A stretch of DNA of 64,000 bases from Advenella faeciporci. GTDB taxonomy: Bacteria; Pseudomonadota; Gammaproteobacteria; Burkholderiales; Burkholderiaceae_B. Where the stretch lies: contig NZ_BMYS01000011.1 in assembly GCF_014652395.1 (NCBI RefSeq), positions 31,333 through 95,332 of the forward strand, given 5' to 3'. Positions 8,614 through 17,520 of the stretch are shown here, in pieces. A program made the position numbers and the translations under genes. Below the pieces are notes generated by a model. It worked only from the letters and a program-made list of their open reading frames with translations. It was not told the origin of the DNA and did not search any database. Within the stretch, counting starts at the first letter, position 1. The number at the start of each line of letters is the position of its first letter.

Positions 8614-10074
8614 TTACCGGGATTTCCTGAACCGAATGCCGGTTACAGGAGCATCAAGAACCGGATTCCATACAGAGCCTTGCAGCTCATTGCCTTGCCA
8701 TTTACGTTTTCCAGGCTTGTCTTCAATCCTGGTTTTTTTCTCAGACGGCCCTCCTTCATCTTTCTGCGGTTCGCCTTGCACAGGCACATTAAGCAAGGGC
8801 CCCGCCTCAAAAGTACTGTCCAGAATAAGCTTTGAACGCTTGACCCGTTTTTGCAAATCCTTGTTATCGGCAGACACCACCACAGGCCGTACAAAAATAG
8901 CCAGCTCTGATTCATTGTTCTGGAATTTACGGGACTTGAACAAGGCACCTAAAATGGGGGTATCGCCAAAACCCGGCACCTTATCGGTGTTTTGCATCTG
9001 GTCACGCGAGATGAACCCGGCCAGCACCAGCGTTTCTCCCGATTGGACATTAAACTCGGTGGAGGTGCGCCGGGTTTTAAGTGCCGGCCCGCCAGCCAGG
9101 TTCATGGAGGCATCCACCGAACTGACCTCGACATTGATTTTTGAGCGTACCGTGCCATTTTTTTCTATCCGGGGCGTAATGAACAAACTCACGCCATAGG
9201 GTTTGAAAATGGTCTGGGTATTGCCATTGCTGTCGGTCACTGAATAGGGAACCTCACCGCCGGCCAGGAACTCTGCAGTGGCCCCGCTGCGTGCCATCAG
9301 TTGCGGTTGCGCCAGAACAACCGCTTCACCCTGGGTTGCCATGGCCTGAATGGTGGATGAAAGCACGGCACTGACACCAAAATAACCGGCCGGATTATTC
9401 ATGGGAAACGGCACGTTCATGACCTGCTCACCCACCCGTTCAAACAATTTTGAAGAAGCGGCATCCCAGGTCATGCCCGCATTCAACCCGCCTGTCGAAG
9501 CCGGATTCCAGCGCACGCCAAGTTCCTGCAGATAATTGCGTGGCAGCTCCAGTATTTGCACATCCAGCAACACCATCTGGTCCCATCCCACCTGGCTCGT
9601 CATATCAATGATTTGCGGATAGTGTTTGGCCAGAATACCAACCCGCTCACGATCGGCATCGGTCAGGCTGTCACCCTCGACAATCACTTTATCTCCGACG
9701 ATACTGGCACGTACCTTGGGAATACGCACCAGGATACGCCGGATATCCTGCATCAACCTTTGTTCCTCCGCTGCCTGCACGACAATCTGAAAAATTTTTC
9801 GATCTCCGTGCACGTCCCAGATTTGCAGCGTGGTTTGCCCCTGATCTTTGGCAAACACGATCACCTCCCGGTCATCATCGCTGACCGCATTAACCACCTT
9901 GCTGTCCCCCACCGCGATACGGGCAATATCAGGCATGGGCAAAACCCGTATGTCACCAATATTCAATCGCAAATGAACCGGATCATCGGCCGCCCAAACC
10001 GGCCAGGCAGCCAAGACGCAGAGTCCTCCGAAGATCATCTTCAACATGATCGCTTTTGTTTTTCTTGCCAACAT
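8614..10074 (-). CDS. rcpA: RcpA/CpaC outer-membrane secretin of the Tad pilus
   Basis: Outer-membrane secretin that forms the pilus exit channel. 486 residues from the ATG at 10074, chosen because GGAG lies eight bases before it; an upstream GTG overlaps that site. A signal peptide (MIFGGLCVLAAWPVWAAD) precedes the N-terminal pilus-formation domain (LRLNIGDIRVLPMPDIARIA), a BON-like domain (~95-165) and the secretin beta-domain, which includes SGATAEFLAGGEVPY and the VQSGETLVLAGFIS motif. The C-terminal ~80 residues are charged and Lys-rich, probably periplasmic and not conserved. Confidence 0.92.
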   Translation of the reverse strand: MLARKTKAIMLKMIFGGLCVLAAWPVWAADDPVHLRLNIGDIRVLPMPDIARIAVGDSKVVNAVSDDDREVIVFAKDQGQTTLQIWDVHGDRKIFQIVVQAAEEQRLMQDIRRILVRIPKVRASIVGDKVIVEGDSLTDADRERVGILAKHYPQIIDMTSQVGWDQMVLLDVQILELPRNYLQELGVRWNPASTGGLNAGMTWDAASSKLFERVGEQVMNVPFPMNNPAGYFGVSAVLSSTIQAMATQGEAVVLAQPQLMARSGATAEFLAGGEVPYSVTDSNGNTQTIFKPYGVSLFITPRIEKNGTVRSKINVEVSSVDASMNLAGGPALKTRRTSTEFNVQSGETLVLAGFISRDQMQNTDKVPGFGDTPILGALFKSRKFQNNESELAIFVRPVVVSADNKDLQKRVKRSKLILDSTFEAGPLLNVPVQGEPQKDEGGPSEKKTRIEDKPGKRKWQGNELQGSVWNPVLDAPVTGIRFRKSR

Positions 10075-10099
10075 CAACTTCACTCCTCATTCTTCCTGT

Positions 10100-11080
10100 T
10101 TACTGCTCAACCATAAAATCCATTTGCGCACCGGTTGCCGTTTGCATTGACCCGGGCAATGAATTGATCCAGGCACTGACAATATCTTCCTGCGCGGGCA
10201 ATTCAAACACGCCACGGTCATCCCGTTTACCTGAAGTTTCAGGGTTGGGCGGCAGGGCTAGCCCAGGCAGTTTTCTTAATGAATCATCGCCATAAATAAC
10301 CGCCGGTTTTTTCCTGACGGGTGGCGGTGGCGTGGCAATGCCCAGAATACTGGCCAGATCCCCTCGCACCGCTTTTTGGGTTGCCTTGTTGTCCTCAGGG
10401 TTTCTTAACAAGGCCGTAATCATGCCAGCCTGACGGGCAGCCACCAGTTTGGCAGCCTCTTCTGGGGCCGTGTCCAGCGTGACGGTTGAATAACCCTGGT
10501 CAGCGCCACTGTCTTCAAGGCCTTCGGCATACCCGCTTTTGCTTTGCCGGCCGGTTGCCATCACCAATACCCCTTGCAGCAGTGGTGCGGTAATTTGCCG
10601 TTTGCGATACTCGAAGGACACGTAAAGATCGATCAGGTCACCAGGTACCAGCATGCCCGATACTGAATTGATGGCATCCACAGGCATGGTGACCGCCCTT
10701 CTTCCCGGGTTGATTTTGGCGGAAAACGGTGCATTTCCAGCCTTTGCCACATTGGCCCATAAAACCGGGTCACCGACTTTTAACGCCGTGGTAACAAGCT
10801 GTCCCTCTATCTGAATGAACTCTTCCGGTGCCAGGCTACCGCTTGCCACCCATGGCTCCGGGATTTCACGCACAGCCACGTGTACCGCCTCTATACGGGT
10901 ACCTTCAGGCAAGTCGTAGGCCGCCACCACTCTTTGAATGGTCTTGACCTGTGCTTCCTGCTCGATCTGTCTGATTTTGTCCTGTATGTATTCCCTGGCA
11001 GCCCAGGCGGCAAACAAGCCCGCCAATATAGCCACCCCCGCCATCACGACTGTTTTATCCAGCCATTTACGTTTTTTCAT
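10100..11080 (-). CDS. cpaB: CpaB/RcpC, periplasmic Tad assembly protein
   Basis: 326 residues. One N-terminal transmembrane helix (VVMAGVAILAGLFAAWAAREY) is followed by a coiled stretch and a SAF-type domain (about 45-115) that starts VVAAYDLPEGTRIEAVHVAV. The C-terminal RcpC part includes GRRAVTMPVDAINSVSGMLV and PGDLIDLYVSF, the family hallmark. It is thought to bind peptidoglycan and stabilise the secretin. The stop overlaps nothing downstream (20-base gap to the secretin SD), while its ATG overlaps the end of the next upstream gene by four bases. Confidence 0.9.
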   Translation of the reverse strand: MKKRKWLDKTVVMAGVAILAGLFAAWAAREYIQDKIRQIEQEAQVKTIQRVVAAYDLPEGTRIEAVHVAVREIPEPWVASGSLAPEEFIQIEGQLVTTALKVGDPVLWANVAKAGNAPFSAKINPGRRAVTMPVDAINSVSGMLVPGDLIDLYVSFEYRKRQITAPLLQGVLVMATGRQSKSGYAEGLEDSGADQGYSTVTLDTAPEEAAKLVAARQAGMITALLRNPEDNKATQKAVRGDLASILGIATPPPPVRKKPAVIYGDDSLRKLPGLALPPNPETSGKRDDRGVFELPAQEDIVSAWINSLPGSMQTATGAQMDFMVEQ

Positions 11081-11787
11081 TGTTCTGCCTGTTTGGTTTT
11101 TTTCATCAGATAAACGCCTGCACCTGTCTGGGTTTCATGAACAAAGACATAAAGCGATTCATTGTCTTTATGCCAAACATCCTGCCCCAGGAACACCTCG
11201 CTGTCTGGCACCCATTGCCTGGCCAGCAAACGGGTCTTTAATTCATGCCTCGTTTGCCCGGCGGATTGGCTGAGCAGATAAAGCTGTTGCAGCACTTTTT
11301 CCCTGCCAGGCAATTCGATATCCATCAATAATTGTGCGCCTGCCGGTATCCACGGTAAAAATCTGGCGGCGACCCGTTCATCCATCAAAGAAGACGGGTT
11401 TAAAGCGGCTGAGCGCTGATTTTCAATGACGCTTAATTCACCCCTGAAACTGTTTTCAGCGGTGGCGAACAGGCGCAACATGACCTGCGCCTGTTCCAGG
11501 CTGGCATGCAAAAAAACCTGGCCGTCAATCACGTCCGCGTAACTGAAAACCGTCTTCCCATCCTGAACCTGCTGCATAAAGCCATCCAGTGATTGGTTAC
11601 GGGTAAACACAACGGTCATGGCCGGCTCTCCAAACACTTTCATTTCCTGGGCCAGGTCAAACTTTTCAACCTTTAATGAACGCAACAGGCGGCTGGACAT
11701 TTGTGATAGCCCTTCTTTGGCAAAAACCGGCATGGCCAATGTCATGGCAGCCATTAAAACCAATATTCGTGTTAGTGGGCTGCTCAT
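11077..11787 (-). CDS. Tad-operon periplasmic protein, unrecognised
   Basis: 236 residues with a clear signal peptide (LVLMAAMTLAMPVFA). I do not recognise a domain. The mature protein is mixed alpha/beta with no Cys residues and a basic C-terminus (YLMKKTKQAEQ). Its start follows the TadE-like stop directly (TGAATG), and its stop overlaps the cpaB start (ATGA), so it is translationally locked into the pilus operon between the pseudopilins and the CpaB/secretin pair. A role in the periplasm with CpaB or the secretin is likely (inference). It occupies a slot where other Tad loci may carry small lipoproteins or TadD-like proteins, but no TPR pattern is visible. Confidence 0.7.
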   Translation of the reverse strand: MSSPLTRILVLMAAMTLAMPVFAKEGLSQMSSRLLRSLKVEKFDLAQEMKVFGEPAMTVVFTRNQSLDGFMQQVQDGKTVFSYADVIDGQVFLHASLEQAQVMLRLFATAENSFRGELSVIENQRSAALNPSSLMDERVAARFLPWIPAGAQLLMDIELPGREKVLQQLYLLSQSAGQTRHELKTRLLARQWVPDSEVFLGQDVWHKDNESLYVFVHETQTGAGVYLMKKTKQAEQ

Positions 11788-12522
11788 TCATTGCTCCAGG
11801 TGATGGGCGGGCAACATGCCCTGCCAGGGTTGCAGCCAGTCAAAAACGGGCTGTGGTCGATCCCAGGGGGCATCTACACTTTGTGAAAAAGATTGAATTT
11901 TGCGACCGCTTGCATATGACAGGCTTGCCGCGTTTTGCCAGCCTTCACGGCCAAGTGAAGTATGAGCATGCGCGGCCTGATCGCTGGCGGCGTGCCCGGC
12001 GCCTGTGAGGATGCTGGTATGCCGCTTGATGGAAAGTGAAAAATGATCAAAAAAATCAAGCCCCAAACCAAGCGCTGCTTTTGAGTCGGGCTGCTTGCGT
12101 GCCGCGGTAAACAGCGGGGTTAAGCTGAGTGACAGCCTGGCCATGCCCGGATCTTCAATTTGCCAGTCTTTACGCAGCAAAGAGGCCTGCGCATGGTTTG
12201 AGCCTGGCTGCATAAAGGCATTCAACTTTTCAGTACGGTCTACGGTGATGGCAATGGCATCACTGTTCAGCAATAAATTTCCTCTTCGGTCACGCCAGTT
12301 TTTTTCCTGGCCCAACAAAAACCGGGATGCCAGTTCAGCCTTGTTGATGTCAGGAATTTCCCGGCCCAGCTGAAAAGCGCCATAATGACTGGCATGTGAG
12401 GCCTGCAACCCCATATCCAGCAAGCGACCCAGCCATGCAATACCCACAAAGAACAGCAATAAAACCAGCATGACCACCAAACCTTCGGCCAAAGCCTGGC
12501 CGCTTTGCAGTGTCCGTTTCAT
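11788..12522 (-). CDS. TadE-like pseudopilin
   Basis: 244 residues with a type IVb prepilin-like N-terminus: MKRTLQSG followed by QALAEGLVVMLVLLLFFVG. Cleavage after Gly8 would leave Glu at +5, the position prepilin peptidase needs. The rest is a soluble domain with one helix-forming anchor only. It overlaps the TadG-like gene by four bases (ATGA) and directly precedes the unknown periplasmic protein. It is assigned as the TadE slot by position and N-terminal signature; the C-terminal domain is not recognised. Confidence 0.75.
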   Translation of the reverse strand: MKRTLQSGQALAEGLVVMLVLLLFFVGIAWLGRLLDMGLQASHASHYGAFQLGREIPDINKAELASRFLLGQEKNWRDRRGNLLLNSDAIAITVDRTEKLNAFMQPGSNHAQASLLRKDWQIEDPGMARLSLSLTPLFTAARKQPDSKAALGLGLDFFDHFSLSIKRHTSILTGAGHAASDQAAHAHTSLGREGWQNAASLSYASGRKIQSFSQSVDAPWDRPQPVFDWLQPWQGMLPAHHLEQ

Positions 12523-13844
12523 TCAAGCACCTTTAGCCCTGTATCAACCAAACGTACCTGCCAGAATGGGTGCCAGAAATTGGCTTTTTCAACCCGCCTG
12601 TCTGCGCGTGCCTGCGGCCTTTCAAAGAAAGTTTGTGCGCGACTGTTAACCGTAAAGTCATGCCCCCAGGCGTTCTTGCGGGTTAAGGAAAGCGTGAATT
12701 CCACCGATGACTGCCGACCTGCATTGGCAATGTCCACATAATTGGCCAGGCCACCTCCTTGCCAGCGCTGGCGAGCCGCCACTGCACGGGAATTGGCCAG
12801 CGGATTCTGATTGCCACCATAAATGTTCCATTGAGTGGCTTGCCTTACCCAACGCCAAAAATCAATGCCGGAAAAATTATCGGGTGGTGTCTGTGTATGA
12901 GGCAAATCCATAGCCATGCTGTTTGCATTGCCAGGCACCCAGCCCCATCCCATGGGATACTCCCTGAAATAACAGCCAATCCAGCGATTCGAACGCAAGG
13001 CATGATAAGACTCGGTGTCGATAGACTGCCAATTTCCTTTTTCATCCAGGACGGTTTGCCCCCTGCGCCTTAATTCATGACGTTTCCAGGGGCATTTATC
13101 ATTCACCATCCATGCATTTTTGCGAACATGATTGCGCTCATCCAGAAAGCGATACACGCCGGCCACCTGCCCGATTAATGAGCGATAATTTCCCGTGGGT
13201 TCAAAAACCGCAGAAAACCCTTGAAAATTGTCATGCTGCACTTCCCAGGACAGTTCCTTTCGAATATGCGGTTCAGGATAGTTGGCCAGAATCACTTTCT
13301 CGATAGCCCGGTTACGAGCGGATTCAAGTGTTTTATCGATAGCCAGGCTTGCTGCCTGCAGCACCTTGTGTACCGCCTTGTCGTGCGCCTCAAATGCCTG
13401 GAACAATTCATTGCCCGGATTGGCGATATTGGCTATGGCCCGCGCCTTGCGGGCAGACTGATAGGCCTGCATATGCCCGCTGCCAAACATCATGCCGATC
13501 AAATAGGCGGGCGGGTTTCCGGCACTGGCCTGCTGTCCCTGCGTGGCACTGAATTTTGCCCAGGACCCCAGGGTAACCAAATGCGCCATGGCCATTTGAT
13601 GACCAATTTGGGCAATATTGATATAAGCCTGCATATTCAGGGCACGTGCCTGAATGAGCGCCCCCGAATACGCGCCAGCATCTACCGTATTAAGCTGACG
13701 CGCCTTGACACCAATGAGCCTGCCAGTGCTGAATAGCGCGTTCATGGCAATGGCAAGCATACCCAACAGCAGTATCCCCAGCACAAGCGCCTGACCGGAC
13801 TGCACATGAATTTGCCTTGCTGCATGGCTGGGGAGCATTGCCAT
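12519..13844 (-). CDS. TadG-like pilus assembly protein
   Basis: 441 residues. The N-terminus SGQALVLGILLLGMLAIAMN matches the Tad pseudopilin/TadG anchor but lacks Glu at +5, so processing is doubtful. After the helix comes the usual TadG continuation VDAGAYSGALIQARALNMQAY. The remaining ~380 residues are aromatic-rich and periplasmic (several WxWV and GYCF-like patches), and no von Willebrand A domain is evident. The start overlaps the pilin stop by one base (TAATG). Confidence 0.75.
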   Translation of the reverse strand: MAMLPSHAARQIHVQSGQALVLGILLLGMLAIAMNALFSTGRLIGVKARQLNTVDAGAYSGALIQARALNMQAYINIAQIGHQMAMAHLVTLGSWAKFSATQGQQASAGNPPAYLIGMMFGSGHMQAYQSARKARAIANIANPGNELFQAFEAHDKAVHKVLQAASLAIDKTLESARNRAIEKVILANYPEPHIRKELSWEVQHDNFQGFSAVFEPTGNYRSLIGQVAGVYRFLDERNHVRKNAWMVNDKCPWKRHELRRRGQTVLDEKGNWQSIDTESYHALRSNRWIGCYFREYPMGWGWVPGNANSMAMDLPHTQTPPDNFSGIDFWRWVRQATQWNIYGGNQNPLANSRAVAARQRWQGGGLANYVDIANAGRQSSVEFTLSLTRKNAWGHDFTVNSRAQTFFERPQARADRRVEKANFWHPFWQVRLVDTGLKVLE

Positions 13845-14113
13845 TATTGCCCGCCCGAACCTGCATTGCCGGTAAAGCTTTTAAGGGATTTTGCCGTGGT
13901 TTGCGCAGAGGCGGCCTGTGCGGCATTTTGTGCGGAAGCGGAATACTCGGTACCGTCTTCACCCGCCAATTCACTGGCCATGGCCGCGGTTTGCGAGCGA
14001 ATGACCTGCCCAAACAATTGATACACGGCAATTGCGGAAATGGCCACCAGGGCAACGATAATAATGTACTCGGTCATGCCTTGTCCGCGCTGCCTGAAAC
14101 GGGCTTTTTTCAT
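13844..14113 (-). CDS. flp: Flp-type pilin (type IVb prepilin)
   Basis: Major pilin candidate, 89 residues from the ATG at 14113, which has AAGGAG just upstream. The leader MKKARFRQRG is followed by QGMTEYIIIVALVAISAIAV. Cleavage after Gly10 places Glu-Tyr at +5/+6, the Flp motif. The mature protein is one long hydrophobic helix plus an Ala/Ser/Gln-rich tail (QNAAQAASAQTTAKSL) that is longer than in many Flp pilins. It is the first gene of the Tad operon, so the pilus promoter lies in 14114-14284. No prepilin peptidase gene is in the window. Confidence 0.88.
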   Translation of the reverse strand: MKKARFRQRGQGMTEYIIIVALVAISAIAVYQLFGQVIRSQTAAMASELAGEDGTEYSASAQNAAQAASAQTTAKSLKSFTGNAGSGGQ

Positions 14114-14221
14114 GGGGTTCTCCTTATAAATAGCAACAGGCATAGTTTGCTACCACCCTCATGAATCAACAATTCGCAAAAACCGAAATAGTCAAAAGCA
14201 TCATGGACAAACCGGACCATT

Positions 14222-14249
14222 TTGCAAATGACCCCACACACCCTATAAT
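14222..14249 (+). promoter_or_regulatory. Promoter for the IclR gene
   Basis: TTGCAA (14222-14227) is followed after 16 bases by a perfect TATAAT (14244-14249). It points at the IclR gene and would start transcription near 14256, about 29 bases before the ATG. The interval is shared with the divergent Tad operon. Confidence 0.6.
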
Positions 14250-14284
14250 TTGCCTTCATCCATTTGAATTATTCCCCGCTTGCC

Positions 14285-15061
14285 ATGACTGATAAACCCA
14301 TTACACGCCAAGCGCCCAAAGAAACCAATGTCAAAACGGCGCTTCGGGTTATTGAAATTATTGAAATTTACGCCAAGGAATGCCGCCCCCTGGCCCTGTC
14401 TGAACTGGCAAAACTGCTGAATGCCCCCATGTCCAGTTGCCTTGCGCTTATCAGGACACTGGTCAGTTTGGGGTATTTGTATGAAACCAATCGCAGGGCC
14501 GGTTACTACCCTACCGGACGGCTGCTGGCCATGGCACAGAAAATATCCGCTGCCGACCCGATTCTGGAGCGCATTTACCCAAGCCTGGAAGAATTGCGCA
14601 ACATCACTAATGAAACGGTTGTGATTGGCAAACTGCATAACAACCAAAAAGTACTTTATCTGGAAGTTTTGCCTTCCGCCAATCCGATTCATTATGTGGC
14701 AATGGCCGGTGAGCAAAAAGAAATTAATGCAAACTCATTGGGTAAGGCCCTGTTTTCAACCCTGGGTAACGATGAAAAGGAAGAAGTGCTAAGCCATCTT
14801 CCTTTTCACGCCTTCAATACCAAAACCATTGCTGGCAAAGTGGCTTTTCTGGCAGACATAGAACAATCATTGCAAAGGGGCTGGTTTGGAAATTTTGGTG
14901 AGTCCATTCCCGATGTGGGTGCCTTGGCCTGGCCAGTCAAGCTTTCTGGCAGCTACTATGCCATTTCGATTGCCGGACCCTTGTACCGGATTCAGGCGAA
15001 TCTGGAAGACTTCGCCCAAAAACTAAGAGTCATCAGTACGTTTATTGAAAAATCCGCCTGA
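14285..15061 (+). CDS. IclR family transcriptional regulator
   Basis: 258 residues from the ATG. The N-terminal winged helix-turn-helix (about 20-75) includes LALSELAKLLNAPMSSCLAL. The C-terminal effector domain includes the NANSLGKALFSTL and GWFGNFGESIPDVGALAWPV blocks typical of the family. A TTG seven codons upstream is in frame but lacks a ribosome-binding site. It converges on the acyl-CoA dehydrogenase at 15139 and is the nearest regulator for the cupin-Bug-CoA-transferase-dehydrogenase operon. It also sits divergent to the Tad operon, so either target is possible. Confidence 0.88.
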   Translation: MTDKPITRQAPKETNVKTALRVIEIIEIYAKECRPLALSELAKLLNAPMSSCLALIRTLVSLGYLYETNRRAGYYPTGRLLAMAQKISAADPILERIYPSLEELRNITNETVVIGKLHNNQKVLYLEVLPSANPIHYVAMAGEQKEINANSLGKALFSTLGNDEKEEVLSHLPFHAFNTKTIAGKVAFLADIEQSLQRGWFGNFGESIPDVGALAWPVKLSGSYYAISIAGPLYRIQANLEDFAQKLRVISTFIEKSA

Positions 15062-15138
15062 ACAAGGTGAACCAGATAAGCAAATCTGGCATGCTTTCAT
15101 GCCTGAAAAGCAGCCAGATCAGTTTAACCTTGATTCAT

Positions 15139-16305
15139 TCAATACGATTTGGGCAGGCCCAGTACCTTTTCCGCTATAAAACACATAATCAGCTGTGGGC
15201 TGACAGGGGCAATGCGTGGAATAAAGCTCTCTCTTAAATAACGCTCTACATGATACTCTTTGGCATACCCCATGCCACCCAGGGTTTGGATCGCAGTTTG
15301 GCACGCATTGAATGCCGCTTCAGCAGCCAGATATTTGGCTGTATTGGCAAATTCGCCACACTGTTTATTGCTGTCATACAAACTGGCTGCTTTGCTGACC
15401 ATCAGGTCTGCGGCCTCCAGATGCATCCAGGCCTGTGCCAACGGGTGTTGAATCCCCTGATTGGCACCAATAGCCCGGCCAAAAACCACCCGTTCTTTGG
15501 CATACTGGGTGGCCTTTTGCAGGGCAATCTGCCCCAGCCCCACCGCTTCGGAAGCAATCAGAATTCGCTCCGGGTTCAAGCCATGCAGAATATATTCAAA
15601 ACCCCGCCCTTCTTCACCTACCCGGTCTTCTTCGGGAATTTCCAGTCCGTCAAAAAACAGCATATTTGAATCCACGGCCTTGCGTCCCATTTTTTCAATT
15701 TCACGCACTTCAACATAGTCACGATTAAGATCTGTGTAGAACAGGGACAGGCCCTGGGTAGGTTTGCTGACTTCTTCAAGCGGTGTGGTACGTGCCAGCA
15801 GCAGCATTTTGTCTGCCACCTGGGCGGTGGAAATCCAGATTTTGCGGCCATGGACTATATATTTATTACCCTGTTTGACGGCTCTGGTTTTAAGCTTGGT
15901 GGTGTCCAGCCCTGCATCGGGTTCAGTAACGGCAAAACAGGCTTTTTGCTTACCCTGAATAAGCGGGGGCAAAGCGCGCTGTTTTAAATCCTCGGAACCA
16001 AACACAACCACCGGGTTCAGGCCAAAAATATTCATATGCACAGCCGATGCACCGGTAAAACCGGCCCCGGAACGGGAGATGGTTTTCATCAGCAAAGCGG
16101 CCTCGGTCATGCCCAACCCTGCCCCACCGTAGGCCTCAGGCATGGCTATCCCCAACCAGCCTGCCTCTGCCAGTGCCTTGTAAAACGCTTCAGGGTATTG
16201 GCCGTCGGCATCCCTGGCATGCCAGTAATCATCATCAAAATCAGCACATAGGTTTTCAACCGCTTCCACCAGCACCTGCTGATCGTTACTCAATTCAACA
16301 TTCAT
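15139..16305 (-). CDS. Acyl-CoA dehydrogenase, short form
   Basis: 388 residues with the standard three-part fold: N-terminal helices, a middle sheet with FAVTEPDAGLDTTKLKTRA, and a C-terminal bundle with QTLGGMGYAKEYHVERYLRE. The usual catalytic glutamate motif (YEGT) is replaced by RIAPVSPQLIM, so the base must lie elsewhere, as in isovaleryl-CoA dehydrogenase, or the activity differs. The start overlaps the CoA-transferase stop (ATGA). Together they suggest activation of an organic acid to its CoA thioester followed by oxidation. The substrate is unknown. Confidence 0.88.
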   Translation of the reverse strand: MNVELSNDQQVLVEAVENLCADFDDDYWHARDADGQYPEAFYKALAEAGWLGIAMPEAYGGAGLGMTEAALLMKTISRSGAGFTGASAVHMNIFGLNPVVVFGSEDLKQRALPPLIQGKQKACFAVTEPDAGLDTTKLKTRAVKQGNKYIVHGRKIWISTAQVADKMLLLARTTPLEEVSKPTQGLSLFYTDLNRDYVEVREIEKMGRKAVDSNMLFFDGLEIPEEDRVGEEGRGFEYILHGLNPERILIASEAVGLGQIALQKATQYAKERVVFGRAIGANQGIQHPLAQAWMHLEAADLMVSKAASLYDSNKQCGEFANTAKYLAAEAAFNACQTAIQTLGGMGYAKEYHVERYLRESFIPRIAPVSPQLIMCFIAEKVLGLPKSY

Positions 16306-17519
16306 GATTTGCTTGTTTCCGTATTATTTGTCAAATAATCAATCACCGACTGATCCAGATCCGTTTCTTTTAAAACCTCTGTGGTATGTTCACCAAGATT
16401 GGGAGCATGACGATATATTTTTAAAGGCGTTGCCGAGTACTTTCCTAACGTGCCCGGCGTGCGAATCCGTCCCTCGGTAGGATGATCCATTTCCACAATC
16501 TGGGAAACCGCTTTGATATGCGGATCTTCCATCAAGTCTTCCATACTATATAAAGGCGCGGCCGGAATATCGGCTTGGGCAAAACAGCCCAGCCAGTATT
16601 CGCTGTTTTTTTCAGCAAGTACCTGCGCCACAAAACTGTAGACCTCGGCAATATTGTCGGCACGCACCGAATGACTGGAAAATATGGACCCCTCTAGCAA
16701 ATCGTCCCGGCCAATCAGGCACAGGAAATTTTTCCAGTGTTTATCGTTATAAATCAATACACTAATATGACTATCAGCGGTTTTATAAGGTTTACGGTGC
16801 GTGGCCAGCAAACGGGCATAGCCCATTTCCCCTTTTTCGGGCACGAAAGTTTTTCCACCCAGATGATCACCCAGCACAAACTGAGTCATCCCCTCGAACA
16901 TGGGAATTTCAATTGACTGGCCTTTACCCGAAGACCTGCTTTGTATGACACCGGCAAGGCAGGCAATGGCTGCCTGCAAGCCAATGGTTCGATCCGCCAG
17001 GGTAAGGGGCACATAGCGAGGCTCATCACCCGAGTTTTTCTCGTACAAGACAGGAATACCCGTCATGCCCTGGATTAAATCATCATACGCAGGTTTGCCC
17101 GCATAAGGGCCATCACCCCCAAAACCGTAGGCACCAGCATATACAATAGCGGGGTTAACAGCGGATACCTCCTCATAAGACAGCCCAAGCCGGGCCATGG
17201 CCTGCGGGCGCACATTGTACAAAAACACATCAGCCGTTTTTACCAGGGCCAGGCAGGCCTGTCTGCCTGGCTCGGTTTTCAGGTCCAGCACTATGGAGCG
17301 TTTGTTACGGTTCAGATGCAAATAAAGCGCGCCCATATCCTCATTGACCATGGGGCCCACCTTGCGCATATTGTCTCCGGAGGGCGGCTCCACCTTAATT
17401 ACATCGGCCCCTAAGTCAGCCAGCATTTGGGTGGCAAACGGCCCCATCACTACCGTACTTAAATCAAGTACCCTGACACCACTTAACGGGCCCGGGTTTG
17501 CTTCATGATATTTGCTCAT
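16302..17519 (-). CDS. CaiB/BaiF class III CoA-transferase
   Basis: 405 residues from the ATG at 17519, one base after the Bug receptor stop (TAATATG). Family III CoA-transferases swap CoA between acids through an enzyme aspartyl-CoA. The catalytic Asp context is visible as AYDDLIQGMTG. The N-terminal GVRVLDLSTVVMGPFATQML and the NKRSIVLDLKTEPG block are diagnostic. Embedded between a solute receptor and an acyl-CoA dehydrogenase, it most likely activates the imported acid. Confidence 0.9.
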   Translation of the reverse strand: MSKYHEANPGPLSGVRVLDLSTVVMGPFATQMLADLGADVIKVEPPSGDNMRKVGPMVNEDMGALYLHLNRNKRSIVLDLKTEPGRQACLALVKTADVFLYNVRPQAMARLGLSYEEVSAVNPAIVYAGAYGFGGDGPYAGKPAYDDLIQGMTGIPVLYEKNSGDEPRYVPLTLADRTIGLQAAIACLAGVIQSRSSGKGQSIEIPMFEGMTQFVLGDHLGGKTFVPEKGEMGYARLLATHRKPYKTADSHISVLIYNDKHWKNFLCLIGRDDLLEGSIFSSHSVRADNIAEVYSFVAQVLAEKNSEYWLGCFAQADIPAAPLYSMEDLMEDPHIKAVSQIVEMDHPTEGRIRTPGTLGKYSATPLKIYRHAPNLGEHTTEVLKETDLDQSVIDYLTNNTETSKS

Positions 17520-17520
17520 A

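Noticed and set aside
15086..15101. Hairpin GGCATG-CTTT-CATGCC after the IclR gene
   Set aside because: No T run on either side; too weak to call a terminator.
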